Shown here piece by piece: positions 41,502 through 50,751 of a stretch of DNA of 63,013 bases; within the stretch, counting starts at the first letter, position 1, and each line of letters begins with the position of its first letter. The notes under the pieces are model-generated. The model searched no databases. It had not been told where the DNA came from and worked only from the letters and a program-made list of their open reading frames with translations. Origin of the DNA: UBA3478 sp965662045 (GTDB lineage: Bacteria; Bacteroidota; Bacteroidia; Flavobacteriales; Flavobacteriaceae); contig CBFIGE010000013.1 of assembly GCA_965662045.1 (NCBI GenBank), forward strand, positions 1-63,013, read 5' to 3'. Position numbers and translations under genes: made by a program.

Positions 41502-43388
41502 ATGGAAAAAGGAAAAATTAATGTTTCAGTAGATAACATTTTTCCCTTGATCAAGAAATTTCTTTATAGTGATCAGGAGATTTTTTTAAGAGAACTTATT
41601 TCAAATGCTACCGATGCAACTTTAAAGTTAAAGCACCTTTGTGATATTGGTGAAGCTAAAGTAGAATATGGTAATCCCCAAATTGAAATTAAGGTTGATA
41701 AAAAGAAAAAAGAAATCCGAATTATTGACCAAGGGGTTGGAATGAATGAAGAAGAAATTAAAAAATACATCAATCAAGTCGCATTTTCGGGGGCTGAAGA
41801 GTTTTTAGATAAATACAAAGACAGTGCGAAAGACAGCGGAATTATTGGCCATTTTGGTTTAGGGTTTTATTCTGCCTTTATGGTTGCTGACAAAGTCGAG
41901 ATAATCTCAAAAAGTTATAAAGAAGACCCTGCGGTTCATTGGTCATGTGATGGCTCTCCAGAATTTCAATTAAATCCAAGTGAAAAAATAGAAAGAGGTA
42001 CGGAGGTTATTCTTCACATCGCTAAGGATGCAAAAGACTTTTTAGAAGATCAGAAAATTACTGAACTTCTCAATAAGTATAACAAATTCATGCCTGTTCC
42101 AATCAAGTTTGGTAAGCGCACTGAAACCCTCGACAAACCTGAAGGAGCAAAAGAAGAAGATCCGGCACCAACCCAAGAGGTAGATAACATAATCAATAAT
42201 ACTTCTCCGGCATGGACAAAAAAGCCAGCAGATCTAGAAAGCAAAGATTATGCTTCTTTTTATAGAGAGTTATATCCGATGCAATTTGAACAACCGTTGT
42301 TCAACATTCATTTGAATGTAGATTATCCTTTCAATTTAACAGGAATCTTGTATTTTCCTAAGCTGAGTAATGATCTGAATCTACAAAAGGATCGTATACA
42401 ACTCTATCAAAATCAAGTTTTTGTAACTGATAATGTTGAGGGAATTGTCCCTGAATTCCTTACCATGCTCAAAGGGGTGATCGACTCTCCTGATATTCCT
42501 TTAAATGTTTCTAGATCTTATCTTCAGTCGGATAGTAGTGTAAAGAAAATCACCTCTTACATCACCCGAAAAGTAGCAGATAAGTTGGCCAGCTTGTACA
42601 AAAAGGATCGCGCTGATTTCGAATCAAAGTGGAATGACATCAAGGTAGTTGTAGAATACGGAATGCTTACCGAAGATAAATTTTACGAGAAATCAGAAAA
42701 GTTCGCGCTTTACCCTACTGTGGATGATAGCTATTTGACCTGGGAAGAATTAGAAAATCAAATCGGCGAATTGCACAAAGACAAAGACGGTAAAACAGTC
42801 GTTTTATACTCTTCTAATAAGGAGGAACAATATACTTATATCGAAAAAGCGAAAGAAAAGGGATACACCGTATTACTATTAGATTCTCCTATAGTACCGC
42901 ATTTAATACAGAAAATTGAACAACAAAAGGAAGGGGTTAGCTTTTCAAGGGTTGATAGTGATAGTATTGAAAAACTCATCCAAAAAGAAGAAAATCAAGT
43001 ATCAAAACTATCTGAAGAGCAACAAGAAACCTTGAAATCAACATTAGAAGAACAATTAAAAGAACAAGGCTTTATTATACAGCTCGAAGCTCTTGATAGC
43101 AATTCAGATGCCTTTATGCTCACAGAACCGGAATTTATGCGGCGAATGAAGGATATGCAGCAAACCGGTGGAGGTGGAATGATGGGTATGGGATCAATGC
43201 CTGATATGTATAATTTGGTCGTTAACACCAATTCAGAAATCGCTCAGCACATTTTAGACACTGAGAATACTGAGCAAAAGTTAAGCCTTATCCATCAAGC
43301 CTTAGATTTGGCAAAATTGTCAAAAGGCTTACTCAAAGGGGAAGCTCTCGCAACTTTTGTTAGTCGATCTTATAAATTGATCAAATAG
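41502..43388 (+). CDS. htpG: Molecular chaperone HtpG (Hsp90)
   Basis: ATP-dependent cytosolic chaperone for late folding of client proteins. The 628 residues show the GHKL ATP-binding domain (SNATDATLKLKHL, DQGVGMNEEEIKKYI, GHFGLGFYSAFMVADKVEI-type text, in part GHFGLGFYSAF), a middle domain and a C-terminal dimerisation domain with a Gly/Met-rich stretch (GGGGMMGMGSMPDM). It is monocistronic and followed by a two-way terminator. Confidence 0.97.
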   Translation: MEKGKINVSVDNIFPLIKKFLYSDQEIFLRELISNATDATLKLKHLCDIGEAKVEYGNPQIEIKVDKKKKEIRIIDQGVGMNEEEIKKYINQVAFSGAEEFLDKYKDSAKDSGIIGHFGLGFYSAFMVADKVEIISKSYKEDPAVHWSCDGSPEFQLNPSEKIERGTEVILHIAKDAKDFLEDQKITELLNKYNKFMPVPIKFGKRTETLDKPEGAKEEDPAPTQEVDNIINNTSPAWTKKPADLESKDYASFYRELYPMQFEQPLFNIHLNVDYPFNLTGILYFPKLSNDLNLQKDRIQLYQNQVFVTDNVEGIVPEFLTMLKGVIDSPDIPLNVSRSYLQSDSSVKKITSYITRKVADKLASLYKKDRADFESKWNDIKVVVEYGMLTEDKFYEKSEKFALYPTVDDSYLTWEELENQIGELHKDKDGKTVVLYSSNKEEQYTYIEKAKEKGYTVLLLDSPIVPHLIQKIEQQKEGVSFSRVDSDSIEKLIQKEENQVSKLSEEQQETLKSTLEEQLKEQGFIIQLEALDSNSDAFMLTEPEFMRRMKDMQQTGGGGMMGMGSMPDMYNLVVNTNSEIAQHILDTENTEQKLSLIHQALDLAKLSKGLLKGEALATFVSRSYKLIK

Positions 43389-43400
43389 CAGAAAAGAAAA

Positions 43401-43422
43401 AAGCCCTGCTATGCAGGGCTTT
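43401..43422. terminator. Terminator between htpG and the secreted-protein gene
   Basis: AAGCCCTGC at 43401-43409 pairs with GCAGGGCTT at 43413-43421 around TAT. The U-rich tail is stronger on the minus strand (after the 43453-43800 gene), but it lies 12 bases after htpG and should serve both. Confidence 0.82.
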
Positions 43423-43452
43423 CTAACTAAACTAACTAAACATTACAGAAGA

Positions 43453-43800
43453 TTAACGAACTGTAAACTCTTCTTCGAACTGTAATCCGTTATCGTAAAC
43501 GCGAATGCGATACGTATCCGAATAGGCAGAATCGAAATTAAATACCTTTGAAATAGAGAATTCTCCTTTTAAATTCTCGCGAAAAACCTCTCTGTTTTTT
43601 GAATCGAGAACTACGATGTAAACCTCGTTTAAGTCCCAATTAATAAACTGCATTTTAACCTTATTGTTTTGCTTGCTAAAAACAGGGTCAAAAGTTAAGA
43701 TTTCTTTTGAAGGACCAGAAGAAAGTGGGTTAGCAAAGAGAGGTTGAAGCATTGCTGTCATTAGAAACAGAGAAACTACTCTTAATTTTAAATTTGTCAT
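43453..43800 (-). CDS. Small secreted protein, beta-sandwich type, unknown function
   Basis: The 115 residues start with a signal peptide (about 1-24, ending LQPLFAN) and continue as a small beta-rich domain with YRIRVYDNGLQFEEEFTV at the end, resembling DUF3244-like or sorting-type beta sandwiches. I do not recognise a function. It is divergent from an AraC regulator, and its promoter (-7 box 43835-43842) lies right beside an 11-base direct repeat, so it may be a target of that regulator. Confidence 0.6.
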   Translation of the reverse strand: MTNLKLRVVSLFLMTAMLQPLFANPLSSGPSKEILTFDPVFSKQNNKVKMQFINWDLNEVYIVVLDSKNREVFRENLKGEFSISKVFNFDSAYSDTYRIRVYDNGLQFEEEFTVR

Positions 43801-43834
43801 AACGTTCGTTTTTTTTTATTTGATGATTACAGTA

Positions 43835-43842
43835 CAAATGTA
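43835..43842 (-). promoter_or_regulatory. -7 box for the small secreted protein
   Basis: Minus-strand TACATTTG, about 35 bases before the ATG, matches TAnnTTTG. It is itself inside the near-palindrome AGTACAAATGTACT (43831-43844). Confidence 0.5.
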
Positions 43843-43845
43843 CTT

Positions 43846-43869
43846 CTGAACAACATGGCTGAACAACAT
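43846..43869. promoter_or_regulatory. 11-base direct repeat, candidate AraC operator
   Basis: CTGAACAACAT occurs at 43846-43856 and 43859-43869, exact copies with a 13-base period. AraC-family proteins often bind direct half-sites. It lies where -33 recognition for the minus-strand gene would occur and about 35 bases upstream of the -7 box of the AraC gene. Confidence 0.55.
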
Positions 43870-43902
43870 CAAAATTGCTCAATGTGTGTGCTATTTTAAC
43901 CT

Positions 43903-43910
43903 TATATTTG
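43903..43910 (+). promoter_or_regulatory. -7 box for the araC-alkB operon
   Basis: TATATTTG matches TAnnTTTG, 46 bases before the AraC-type regulator's ATG; no TTG at the -33 distance. Confidence 0.5.
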
Positions 43911-43955
43911 CAACTACGTTAATTCAATGTTAATTAATAACACAAATTAAGTAAA

Positions 43956-44819
43956 ATGCTCAAGCCTTCTTTGGAAATAGTAACTCCGAGTTTTGGAAAT
44001 TCTTTTGCACTTAACAGTTTTGACAAAAGACATGTAAATACCTATAAGAGTTGGCATTATCATCCAGAAATCGAATTGGTATACATCAATGGTGGGAGTG
44101 GTAAAAGACAGATAGGAAGTCATGTCTCCTATTTTAATGACGGTGACCTTATTCTGATAGGTTCTAATCTTCCTCATTGTGGATTTACAGATGAATACAC
44201 CGGTAATGAAAAAGAGACATTGGTTCAAATTAAAGAAGATTCATTAGGAATGGATTTTTTAAACGTTCCTGAAATACAGCCCATAAAACTATTGTTTGAG
44301 CGCGCTAAATCCGGATTAGCTTTTAGTGGAAAGACCAAAGTAAAAATTGGAGAAAAAATGGAAATACTCGAATACCAATCTGATTTTCAAAAATTGATGA
44401 GTATTTTAAATATTTTTCACGAACTGGCACAATCAAAAGAGGTAAGCGTATTAAATGCCTTGGGGTTTTTTATGAATCCAGAAATCTCAGATAATAACCG
44501 TATCAATGATGTTTTTAACTACGTAAAAAATAATTTCCAGCACTCTATATCTCTTGACGAAATAGCATCTGTAGCTTTTATGACTGTTCCTGCTTTTTGC
44601 AGATACTTTAAGAAAGTCACCAATAAAACCTTTACGCAGTTTGTCAATGAGTACAGACTGGTGCACGCCTCCAAATTATTAAGTGAGGAGCCATTGAGTG
44701 TTTCTGACATTGCTGATGAATGCGGATTCAATAATTTTTCGCATTTCACCAAACTCTTTAAAAATTTTACTGGACAGTCGCCTTCAACCTATAGAAAAAA
44801 CTTAAAACAGTCGATATGA
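43956..44819 (+). CDS. AraC-family regulator with cupin sensor domain
   Basis: The 287 residues join an N-terminal cupin-like sensor (about 10-120; WHYHPEIELVYINGG, DLILIGSNLPH) to a C-terminal double helix-turn-helix (about 185-285; ISLDEIASVAFMTVPAFCRYF and SVSDIADECGFNNFSHFTKLF). The ligand is unknown; small sugars or aromatics are typical. It heads an operon with alkB (ATGA overlap) and a DUF2805 gene. There is no Ada-type methyl-acceptor domain. Confidence 0.9.
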   Translation: MLKPSLEIVTPSFGNSFALNSFDKRHVNTYKSWHYHPEIELVYINGGSGKRQIGSHVSYFNDGDLILIGSNLPHCGFTDEYTGNEKETLVQIKEDSLGMDFLNVPEIQPIKLLFERAKSGLAFSGKTKVKIGEKMEILEYQSDFQKLMSILNIFHELAQSKEVSVLNALGFFMNPEISDNNRINDVFNYVKNNFQHSISLDEIASVAFMTVPAFCRYFKKVTNKTFTQFVNEYRLVHASKLLSEEPLSVSDIADECGFNNFSHFTKLFKNFTGQSPSTYRKNLKQSI

Positions 44820-45403
44820 AAAAAATAGAATTACCCGAATTAAAGGTTTGGTATAAGACTGATTTTTTATCCCATGAAGAAGCCGAGTACTTCTACAAAC
44901 TATTTGAAACAACCATACCCTGGAGACAAGACCCCATCGTAATATTCGGAAAACAATTCATGCAACCTCGACTGACCGCATTTTTTTCAGAGAATTGCTT
45001 GAGCTATGGTTATTCTTCAATACGAATGCAACCTCATGCGTTCACCACTGAATTAAAAAACTTAAAAAATAAAGTTGAGCAATACACTCAAATGACCTTT
45101 AATTGTTGTTTGTTAAATTTTTACAGAGATGGTAATGATAGTAATGGGTGGCATAGCGACGATGAAAAAGAGTTAGGAAAAAACCCAGAAATTGCTAGTG
45201 TAAGCCTTGGTGGGGAGCGCTTTTTTCACTTAAAGCACAAGATAGATAAAGATTTAAAGGCAAAGATTTTGCTTGAAAAAGGAAGTTTACTTTCTATGGG
45301 GGGTCAAACGCAACACAAGTACAAACACCAGATTCCAAAGTCAAAAACCTATATCGCCCCAAGAATTAATTTAACCTTTAGGCGTATCTTTGATGTGCTA
45401 TGA
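44816..45403 (+). CDS. AlkB-type 2-oxoglutarate/Fe(II) dioxygenase
   Basis: DNA or RNA dealkylating dioxygenase of 195 residues. Iron ligands are visible as His113 and Asp115 (GWHSDDEKE) and His171 (QHKYKHQIPK), and the 2-oxoglutarate-binding Arg and downstream Arg in PRINLTFRR. It probably repairs N1-methyladenine and N3-methylcytosine by oxidative demethylation. Coupled to the AraC gene before it and the DUF2805 gene after it by four-base overlaps. Confidence 0.92.
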   Translation: MKKIELPELKVWYKTDFLSHEEAEYFYKLFETTIPWRQDPIVIFGKQFMQPRLTAFFSENCLSYGYSSIRMQPHAFTTELKNLKNKVEQYTQMTFNCCLLNFYRDGNDSNGWHSDDEKELGKNPEIASVSLGGERFFHLKHKIDKDLKAKILLEKGSLLSMGGQTQHKYKHQIPKSKTYIAPRINLTFRRIFDVL

Positions 45404-45678
45404 CAAGAGAATTTTCTGAGAGAGAACTAGACCGCATTATCGAGATGGCCTGGGAAGATCGAACTCCCTTTGAGGCGATCAAATACCAATTCAATATTAG
45501 TGAACAACAGACTATTCAGTTGATGCGCAAGTACATGAAACCCTCAAGCTTTAAAATGTGGAGAAAACGAGTGCAAGGTAGAAAAACAAAACATGCATTA
45601 AAGCGAGGTTCTTCGGTTGATCGTTTCAGATGCAGTCGTCAGCGAAATATCAGCAACAATAAAGTCTCTAAACGTTAA
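45400..45678 (+). CDS. DUF2805/TIGR03643 family protein
   Basis: Small basic protein of 92 residues opening EFSERELDRIIEMAWEDRTP, then FEAIKYQFNISEQQTIQLMR and MKPSSFKMWRKRVQGR, the TIGR03643 signature. The helix-turn-helix look of IKYQFNISEQQTIQLM suggests nucleic acid binding. Function is not established. It completes an operon with AraC and alkB. Its stop and that of the S1/P1 nuclease gene share the same TTAA. Confidence 0.85.
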   Translation: MTREFSERELDRIIEMAWEDRTPFEAIKYQFNISEQQTIQLMRKYMKPSSFKMWRKRVQGRKTKHALKRGSSVDRFRCSRQRNISNNKVSKR

Positions 45679-46481
45679 AATAATTCCTCGAGTAATTTAG
45701 CTAAGCGATAGCCTCCTTTTCTCAATTGTTCAAAAAGTAAACTATTGTGATCATAACTGTAGCGATAGCCCAATCGATCTCCGTCTTCAGCAGAATTGTA
45801 TACATCTAAAGCAATTTGGTGAGATTCTTCAATCCATTCTATCGTATTTCCTTTGGTAAAAGAACTGCGCTGGCTGACAGTAGTTCCTCTCATGAGTTCT
45901 TCACTTAAGGTTTTTGCATCCATTCCCCAGGACTCTATGAGATTTGAATCCCAGACTCTGTGAAGATTAGATGAAGTTGAAAACCACTTTACTTTTATAT
46001 TATTTCCTCCTCGGTCTTCAGATTGACCCACATGTAAAGGTTGATGAGCATCTCCTATAAAATGAATTAATAATTTTAAGTGAAATGCCTTTTCTTCTTT
46101 GGAGGTATCCTGACTTTGAATCACCTGAATACAAGTGTTAATACCTTGAACTAGGTCTCCTTTTTCTGAAGCTTCATCTGGTTCATAGGTCTCGCTCATC
46201 GGATAGTTCACGTAGTGCCATGGACCGAACTTATTGTATGCTCTTTCACTTTTGATTTCGTCTGCATACGTGGAATAATAAGCGATACTATGATCTCCGA
46301 GCAGTTTTTTAATTTTTTTAAGCGCCCTCTTAGATAAATTAGCTTCGGCTATATAACCTACAACTCTATGTCCTGTTTGACCCCAATTGTCATTTTCAAT
46401 TAAGGGTGTAGCATTTAATTTAAGTGCCACGCAACTTATCATCACAACTATAATTTTGATGCTTGCTAATTTCATCTTCAA
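45675..46481 (-). CDS. S1/P1-type nuclease
   Basis: Secreted zinc phosphodiesterase of 268 residues. A signal peptide (about 1-24) precedes WGQTGHRVVGYIAE, whose Trp and His are zinc ligands, HYVNYP, and HFIGDAHQPLHVG with further ligands; HRVWDSNLI follows. It should degrade single-stranded DNA/RNA and 3'-nucleotides outside the cytoplasm. In fungal P1 the Trp is the mature N-terminus; here several residues may remain in front of it. Confidence 0.9.
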   Translation of the reverse strand: MKMKLASIKIIVVMISCVALKLNATPLIENDNWGQTGHRVVGYIAEANLSKRALKKIKKLLGDHSIAYYSTYADEIKSERAYNKFGPWHYVNYPMSETYEPDEASEKGDLVQGINTCIQVIQSQDTSKEEKAFHLKLLIHFIGDAHQPLHVGQSEDRGGNNIKVKWFSTSSNLHRVWDSNLIESWGMDAKTLSEELMRGTTVSQRSSFTKGNTIEWIEESHQIALDVYNSAEDGDRLGYRYSYDHNSLLFEQLRKGGYRLAKLLEELF

Positions 46482-46576
46482 TATTTTTTGCGAAAATACG
46501 TCGATTCATTTGACAAAATCTTAGGGGTCAGCTAAAACTTAAAAATTACTACCTTAAAGCCATTAAATAAATCAAA

Positions 46577-47449
46577 ATGAAAGACCAAACCAAGAATTCA
46601 AAATTTGAAAAAACAAAACGACCAATATCTGGTTATATAATGGTGTTTTTATGCCTATCCATTATGGGGTACTCCATTTATCAAGTCATTACATTTAGAG
46701 ATGCACTTTATATATTGTCATTCGTTATTGGATTGTTCATGATTACAGGTACTATATTGATTAATCCAAATACAGCTAAGGTGCTACTGCTCTTTGGTAA
46801 ATACAAAGGAACAGTTAAAAAAAATGGCCTGTATTGGGTTAATCCTTTTTACGCCAGGAGAAAAATCTCATTGCGTGCAAGTAACTTTGACAGTGAGCGC
46901 TTGAAAGTGAATGACAAAATAGGAAACCCTATTATGATCAGTACTATACTTGTGTGGAGAGTGACAGATACCTACCTCGCAAGCTTTGAGGTAGACGACT
47001 ATAAAAATTTCGTTCGTGTTCAGACCGATGCCGCAGTGCGAAAATTAGCGAGTATGTACCCCTATGACAATTTTGAAGACGGTACAGAAGACATCCAAGT
47101 TACGCTTAGATCAAGTATTAACGAGGTCAGTGAAGCACTAGAAAAAGAAATACAAGAGCGCCTTAGTATGGCAGGCATAGAAGTATTAGAGGCTCGTATT
47201 GGTTATTTGGCCTATGCTCAAGAAATTGCAAACGCCATGCTCAAAAGGCAGCAAGCCACAGCTATTGTAGCTGCAAGACATAAGATAGTTGAAGGAGCAG
47301 TGGGAATGGTTGAAATGGCCTTACAACAACTCAGCGAAAAAGAAGTGGTCAAACTCGACGAGAAAACAAAAGCATCAATGGTGAGTAATCTTATGGTAGT
47401 CTTATGTTCTGATAAAGATGCAGCACCTATTGTAAATACCACGACATAA
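46577..47449 (+). CDS. SPFH (band 7/stomatin-like) membrane protein
   Basis: The 290 residues have two N-terminal membrane spans (about 18-60), an SPFH domain (about 75-220; GLYWVNPFYARRKISL, TDAAVRKLASMYPYDN) and a helical tail rich in Ala/Glu/Gln. Such proteins form membrane microdomain rings. No cargo is evident. It is followed 13 bases later by a hydrolase gene, perhaps in one transcript. Confidence 0.88.
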   Translation: MKDQTKNSKFEKTKRPISGYIMVFLCLSIMGYSIYQVITFRDALYILSFVIGLFMITGTILINPNTAKVLLLFGKYKGTVKKNGLYWVNPFYARRKISLRASNFDSERLKVNDKIGNPIMISTILVWRVTDTYLASFEVDDYKNFVRVQTDAAVRKLASMYPYDNFEDGTEDIQVTLRSSINEVSEALEKEIQERLSMAGIEVLEARIGYLAYAQEIANAMLKRQQATAIVAARHKIVEGAVGMVEMALQQLSEKEVVKLDEKTKASMVSNLMVVLCSDKDAAPIVNTTT

Positions 47450-47462
47450 TCAATTTCCACTC

Positions 47463-48410
47463 ATGAAAATATACACCTCTTTATTGTTATTGGTGCTAAG
47501 TGGGCTATCTCCTCTTTTTGCACAAGAGACGGTGCAACATGAATCGTTTGAACTCTACAATAAAGAGATACAATTACTCGGACAACTGGACCTTCCAAAA
47601 GATAGCAACACATTTGAAGTAGTCCTCTATGTGCACGGCTCGGGAAATATTGACAGAGATGGTAATCAGGGACAATTCATTCAACCTGCCTATATCAAAC
47701 AACTCAGCGCAGAACTCAACAAGCAAGGTATTGGAGTTCTGCGTTATGACAAACGAACGGCTAACCTTAATAACCGGGAATACCTTTCAGGAATTCAATT
47801 TACAGATTATGTCGATGACCTCCGAATTATTATAAAAGCTTTTGACACGGATGAGCGCATCAGTGGAATACATTTAATAGGCCATAGTCAGGGTTCTCTT
47901 GTAGCTGCACTTGCACTTACAGAAAGTGATCTGAATATCAAAAGTTTAATCTCTCTTTGCGGACCTGCAGATAGAATTGGAAAAGTTATTGTAGATCAAG
48001 TAAGTGCTCAAAACGAAGGCTTGGGAAAAATCGCCCAAAACCACGTTGATGAACTCATGGCAACTCAAGAAATCAAAGAAGTTAATCCCTTTCTTGTATC
48101 GGTGTTTAAAAAAGAGAACCAATCCTTTTTTTACTCTTGGATGCAATACGACCCCACAGAAACCATAGCTCAAATTGAAATTCCATTTTTGGCCATTGGT
48201 GGTGGATATGACAGCCAGGTTCCTTTAACTGATGCCGAAAAGTTGGCTCAGAATACCAAAAACGGAATGCACATTATAATCAAAAACATGAACCATGTTT
48301 TAAAGGAATTAGACCAAGAGTCAGATAATCTAAAATCCTATCAAAACGATGATTTTCAAGTGCACGCTGAGTTGGTAAATATTCTTGTTGCTCACCTTAA
48401 CCAATATTAA
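47463..48410 (+). CDS. Secreted alpha/beta hydrolase
   Basis: A signal peptide (MKIYTSLLLLVLSGLSPLFAQ region, cut near residue 20) precedes an alpha/beta hydrolase fold with the nucleophile elbow GHSQGSL near residue 140, the oxyanion strand VVLYVHGSGNIDRDGN and a C-terminal catalytic His in MNHVLKE; 315 residues. Relatives are annotated as acyl hydrolases or dienelactone-type hydrolases; substrate unknown. It lies between the SPFH gene and the DUF819 gene with gaps of 13 and 5 bases. Confidence 0.85.
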   Translation: MKIYTSLLLLVLSGLSPLFAQETVQHESFELYNKEIQLLGQLDLPKDSNTFEVVLYVHGSGNIDRDGNQGQFIQPAYIKQLSAELNKQGIGVLRYDKRTANLNNREYLSGIQFTDYVDDLRIIIKAFDTDERISGIHLIGHSQGSLVAALALTESDLNIKSLISLCGPADRIGKVIVDQVSAQNEGLGKIAQNHVDELMATQEIKEVNPFLVSVFKKENQSFFYSWMQYDPTETIAQIEIPFLAIGGGYDSQVPLTDAEKLAQNTKNGMHIIIKNMNHVLKELDQESDNLKSYQNDDFQVHAELVNILVAHLNQY

Positions 48411-48415
48411 AACTT

Positions 48416-49669
48416 ATGTTTCCTATAGAAAACGACACTGTAATTTTTGGTATCATTACCTTTTGTTTGGCTTTTGTCTTTTTAAGTGCACAAAGTCAAC
48501 ATCACTTTTGGAAAAAATTTTATGGAGTAGTACCTACACTGCTGCTATGCTATTTATTACCCGCGCTTCTGGTCAATTTAAAAATAATCGCTATAGATGA
48601 TTCTAAGCTTTATTTTGTCAGCTCGAGATACCTACTTCCCGCAGCGCTCATTCTAATGACCTTAAGTATTGATTTAAAAAAAATAGCACATCTTGGACCA
48701 AAGGCTTTGCTTATGTTTTTTACAGGAACATTTGGCATAATCATGGGAGGACCCATTGCCCTTATGATTGTCAGTTTGATTGTACCTTCAGCAGTTGACG
48801 GTGTGGGATTTGATGCAATTTGGAGAGGATTGGCAACCATTGCCGGAAGCTGGATTGGAGGAGGAGCTAATCAGGCTACAATGCTCGAAGTATTTCAGTA
48901 TACCCCGAGTAAATACGGATCTATGGTACTGGTCGATATTTTAATGGCTAATATTTGGTTGGCCATATTACTTTTTGGAGTGGGTAAAGCCGAGCGCATT
49001 GACCGGTGGCTCAAAGCAGACACCTCACAAATTCATGCCCTTATTGAAAAGGTTTCTCAGTTTAGTCAAAAAGTGAATCGTACGCCCCAGACATCAGACT
49101 ATGTTATCTTAACCGGCATCGCATTTTTGGGAGTGGGAACAGCACATTTTTTTGCTCCCCTAATTGTAGACCTTATGGCACTTATGATTAACGAAGATTC
49201 CTCTTTGGGAATTTTTGAATCCCTAAAAAGTAAATTTTTATGGATGGTTGTCATCGCAACTGTTTTTGGTATTGCACTTTCTTTTAGTCGTTTCAAAAGT
49301 TATGAGGGTGTTGGTGCAAGTAAAATCGGAGGTGTTTTCATTTACATTCTTGTAGCCACCATAGGAATGCAAATGGATCTGAGTAAAATACTTGAAAACC
49401 CTGGATTACTATTAATAGGGTTTGTTTGGATCTGTATTCACGCTGCCCTGCTTATCCTCGTTGCAAAATTGACAAAATCTCCCTTTTTCTTTTTAGCTGT
49501 GGGCAGTCAAGCTAATGTGGGAGGAGCAGCTTCTGCTCCAGTTATTGCTGCTGAGTTTCACCCCTCTTTGAGTTCGGTAGGCATCTTATTGGCAGTTTTT
49601 GGATATGTAGTTGGAACAGCTGGAGCTTATTTTTGCGCTATTTTAATGGAAATAGCAAGTACCATCTGA
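48416..49669 (+). CDS. DUF819 family membrane protein
   Basis: Integral membrane protein of 417 residues with about 11-12 spans and the DUF819 pattern (ATIAGSWIGGGANQATMLEVF, split: GSWIGGGANQATML; late GSQANVGGAASAPVIAAEF, in part NVGGAASAPVIAA). The repeated glycine-rich GxANxG segments resemble inverted-repeat transporters. No substrate is known. Five bases after the hydrolase. Confidence 0.85.
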   Translation: MFPIENDTVIFGIITFCLAFVFLSAQSQHHFWKKFYGVVPTLLLCYLLPALLVNLKIIAIDDSKLYFVSSRYLLPAALILMTLSIDLKKIAHLGPKALLMFFTGTFGIIMGGPIALMIVSLIVPSAVDGVGFDAIWRGLATIAGSWIGGGANQATMLEVFQYTPSKYGSMVLVDILMANIWLAILLFGVGKAERIDRWLKADTSQIHALIEKVSQFSQKVNRTPQTSDYVILTGIAFLGVGTAHFFAPLIVDLMALMINEDSSLGIFESLKSKFLWMVVIATVFGIALSFSRFKSYEGVGASKIGGVFIYILVATIGMQMDLSKILENPGLLLIGFVWICIHAALLILVAKLTKSPFFFLAVGSQANVGGAASAPVIAAEFHPSLSSVGILLAVFGYVVGTAGAYFCAILMEIASTI

Positions 49670-49705
49670 TAAAGTTTGCGATATTCGTGTTTGGAATTTA
49701 CACCT

Positions 49706-50383
49706 ATGAGAAAATACATTCTAATTATAGTAGCTGGAATTGTAATGACAGCTTGTCAACAAAATAAAGGGCTGAACCTTCAGGTCGAAGTAGACGGCTT
49801 GAAGAAGGGCATGCTTTATATCGAATCGATACAAGACACTGTTTTAGTACAACTAGACTCTGTAGAAGTTCTGGGTAACAACCAAATAGAATTCGATGTA
49901 GCTCTCGACCAACCTCAAATGCTGTACTTACATCTGGATAAAAACGATGAGAATGCATTTAACGACAGGTTGTTATTCTTTGCTGAACAAGGGCAGATGA
50001 GCATTCGATCTACCCGTGAGGCTTTTGAAAATGACGCTCAAGTAAAAGGTTCAAAAACAGATTCTATATACCGCATCTATCAAGAGGTGTTGACCTCCTT
50101 TTCAAAGAGAGATATAGAACTTTTACAATTGAGTATAGACCCTGCCTACGCCACAAAACTAGATTCAATATCTAATCTAGCGGCTAGCAATGGACGAAGA
50201 AAATTTTTGTACGTTTTAAACTTTGCACTCAACCAGAACACTACCATACTTGCTCCCTACAGTATTGTTTACGACGGTGACGGATTAGCTCCCAAATGGA
50301 AAGATTCGGTCTATCAATCATTGACAAATGACATCAAAAAAAGTCCTATGGGAAAATCATTAAAAGCTTTACTGAGCAATTAA
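49706..50383 (+). CDS. DUF4369-like lipoprotein
   Basis: A lipoprotein signal ends at Cys17 (IVAGIVMTACQQ). The 225 residues then read LQVEVDGLKKGMLYIESIQDT and so on, the beta-sandwich DUF4369 domain usually fused to a thioredoxin domain; here the thioredoxin part is absent. Function unknown. ATG 49706 is preferred over 49676 because it starts the signal peptide directly. Its stop shares a TTAA with the gene on the other strand. Confidence 0.7.
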   Translation: MRKYILIIVAGIVMTACQQNKGLNLQVEVDGLKKGMLYIESIQDTVLVQLDSVEVLGNNQIEFDVALDQPQMLYLHLDKNDENAFNDRLLFFAEQGQMSIRSTREAFENDAQVKGSKTDSIYRIYQEVLTSFSKRDIELLQLSIDPAYATKLDSISNLAASNGRRKFLYVLNFALNQNTTILAPYSIVYDGDGLAPKWKDSVYQSLTNDIKKSPMGKSLKALLSN

Positions 50384-50646
50384 AGCTTAGCTAGCTTAGT
50401 TTTAATTGCTGCAGATTTCTCAGCTAAGACTACTCTAACTGCTTTATAATGTTTCTTATGAGATTGCTCTGACTTTTGACTAATCATAGCCATAAGCTCA
50501 TCGAAAAGCGAGATACACTCGTCTATAAGAGCCGTACCTTCTTCTGAATTGGTCTTAGAAGATTTTTTTTCCCATTGATATATTTGTTCAATAATATCTC
50601 CGAGAACGTAATTAACTTCCTTTTTCAAATTTCTAACATTAGCCAT
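50380..50646 (-). CDS. Conserved hypothetical protein, 88 residues
   Basis: An all-helical charged protein starting MANVRNLKKEVNYVLGDIIE and ending in AAIKTKLAKL. I recall the VNYVLGDIIE-type start from many flavobacterial hypothetical proteins, without known function. TACTTTTA (50664-50671) with TTTTG 18 bases upstream is a plausible promoter. It shares its TTAA stop with the lipoprotein gene. Confidence 0.7.
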   Translation of the reverse strand: MANVRNLKKEVNYVLGDIIEQIYQWEKKSSKTNSEEGTALIDECISLFDELMAMISQKSEQSHKKHYKAVRVVLAEKSAAIKTKLAKL

Positions 50647-50751
50647 AACCCTAAATTTTGATGTAAAAGTATTGATTCATTCGCGAAAGCAAAACTCTTT
50701 TATTAAATTTTAAGACGCAAAACATAAGTATTAACACCATATATTCAAAGT

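Noticed and set aside
43401..43422. Hairpin after htpG as part of a small RNA
   Set aside because: No promoter precedes it on either strand other than those of the flanking genes; it is a plain terminator.
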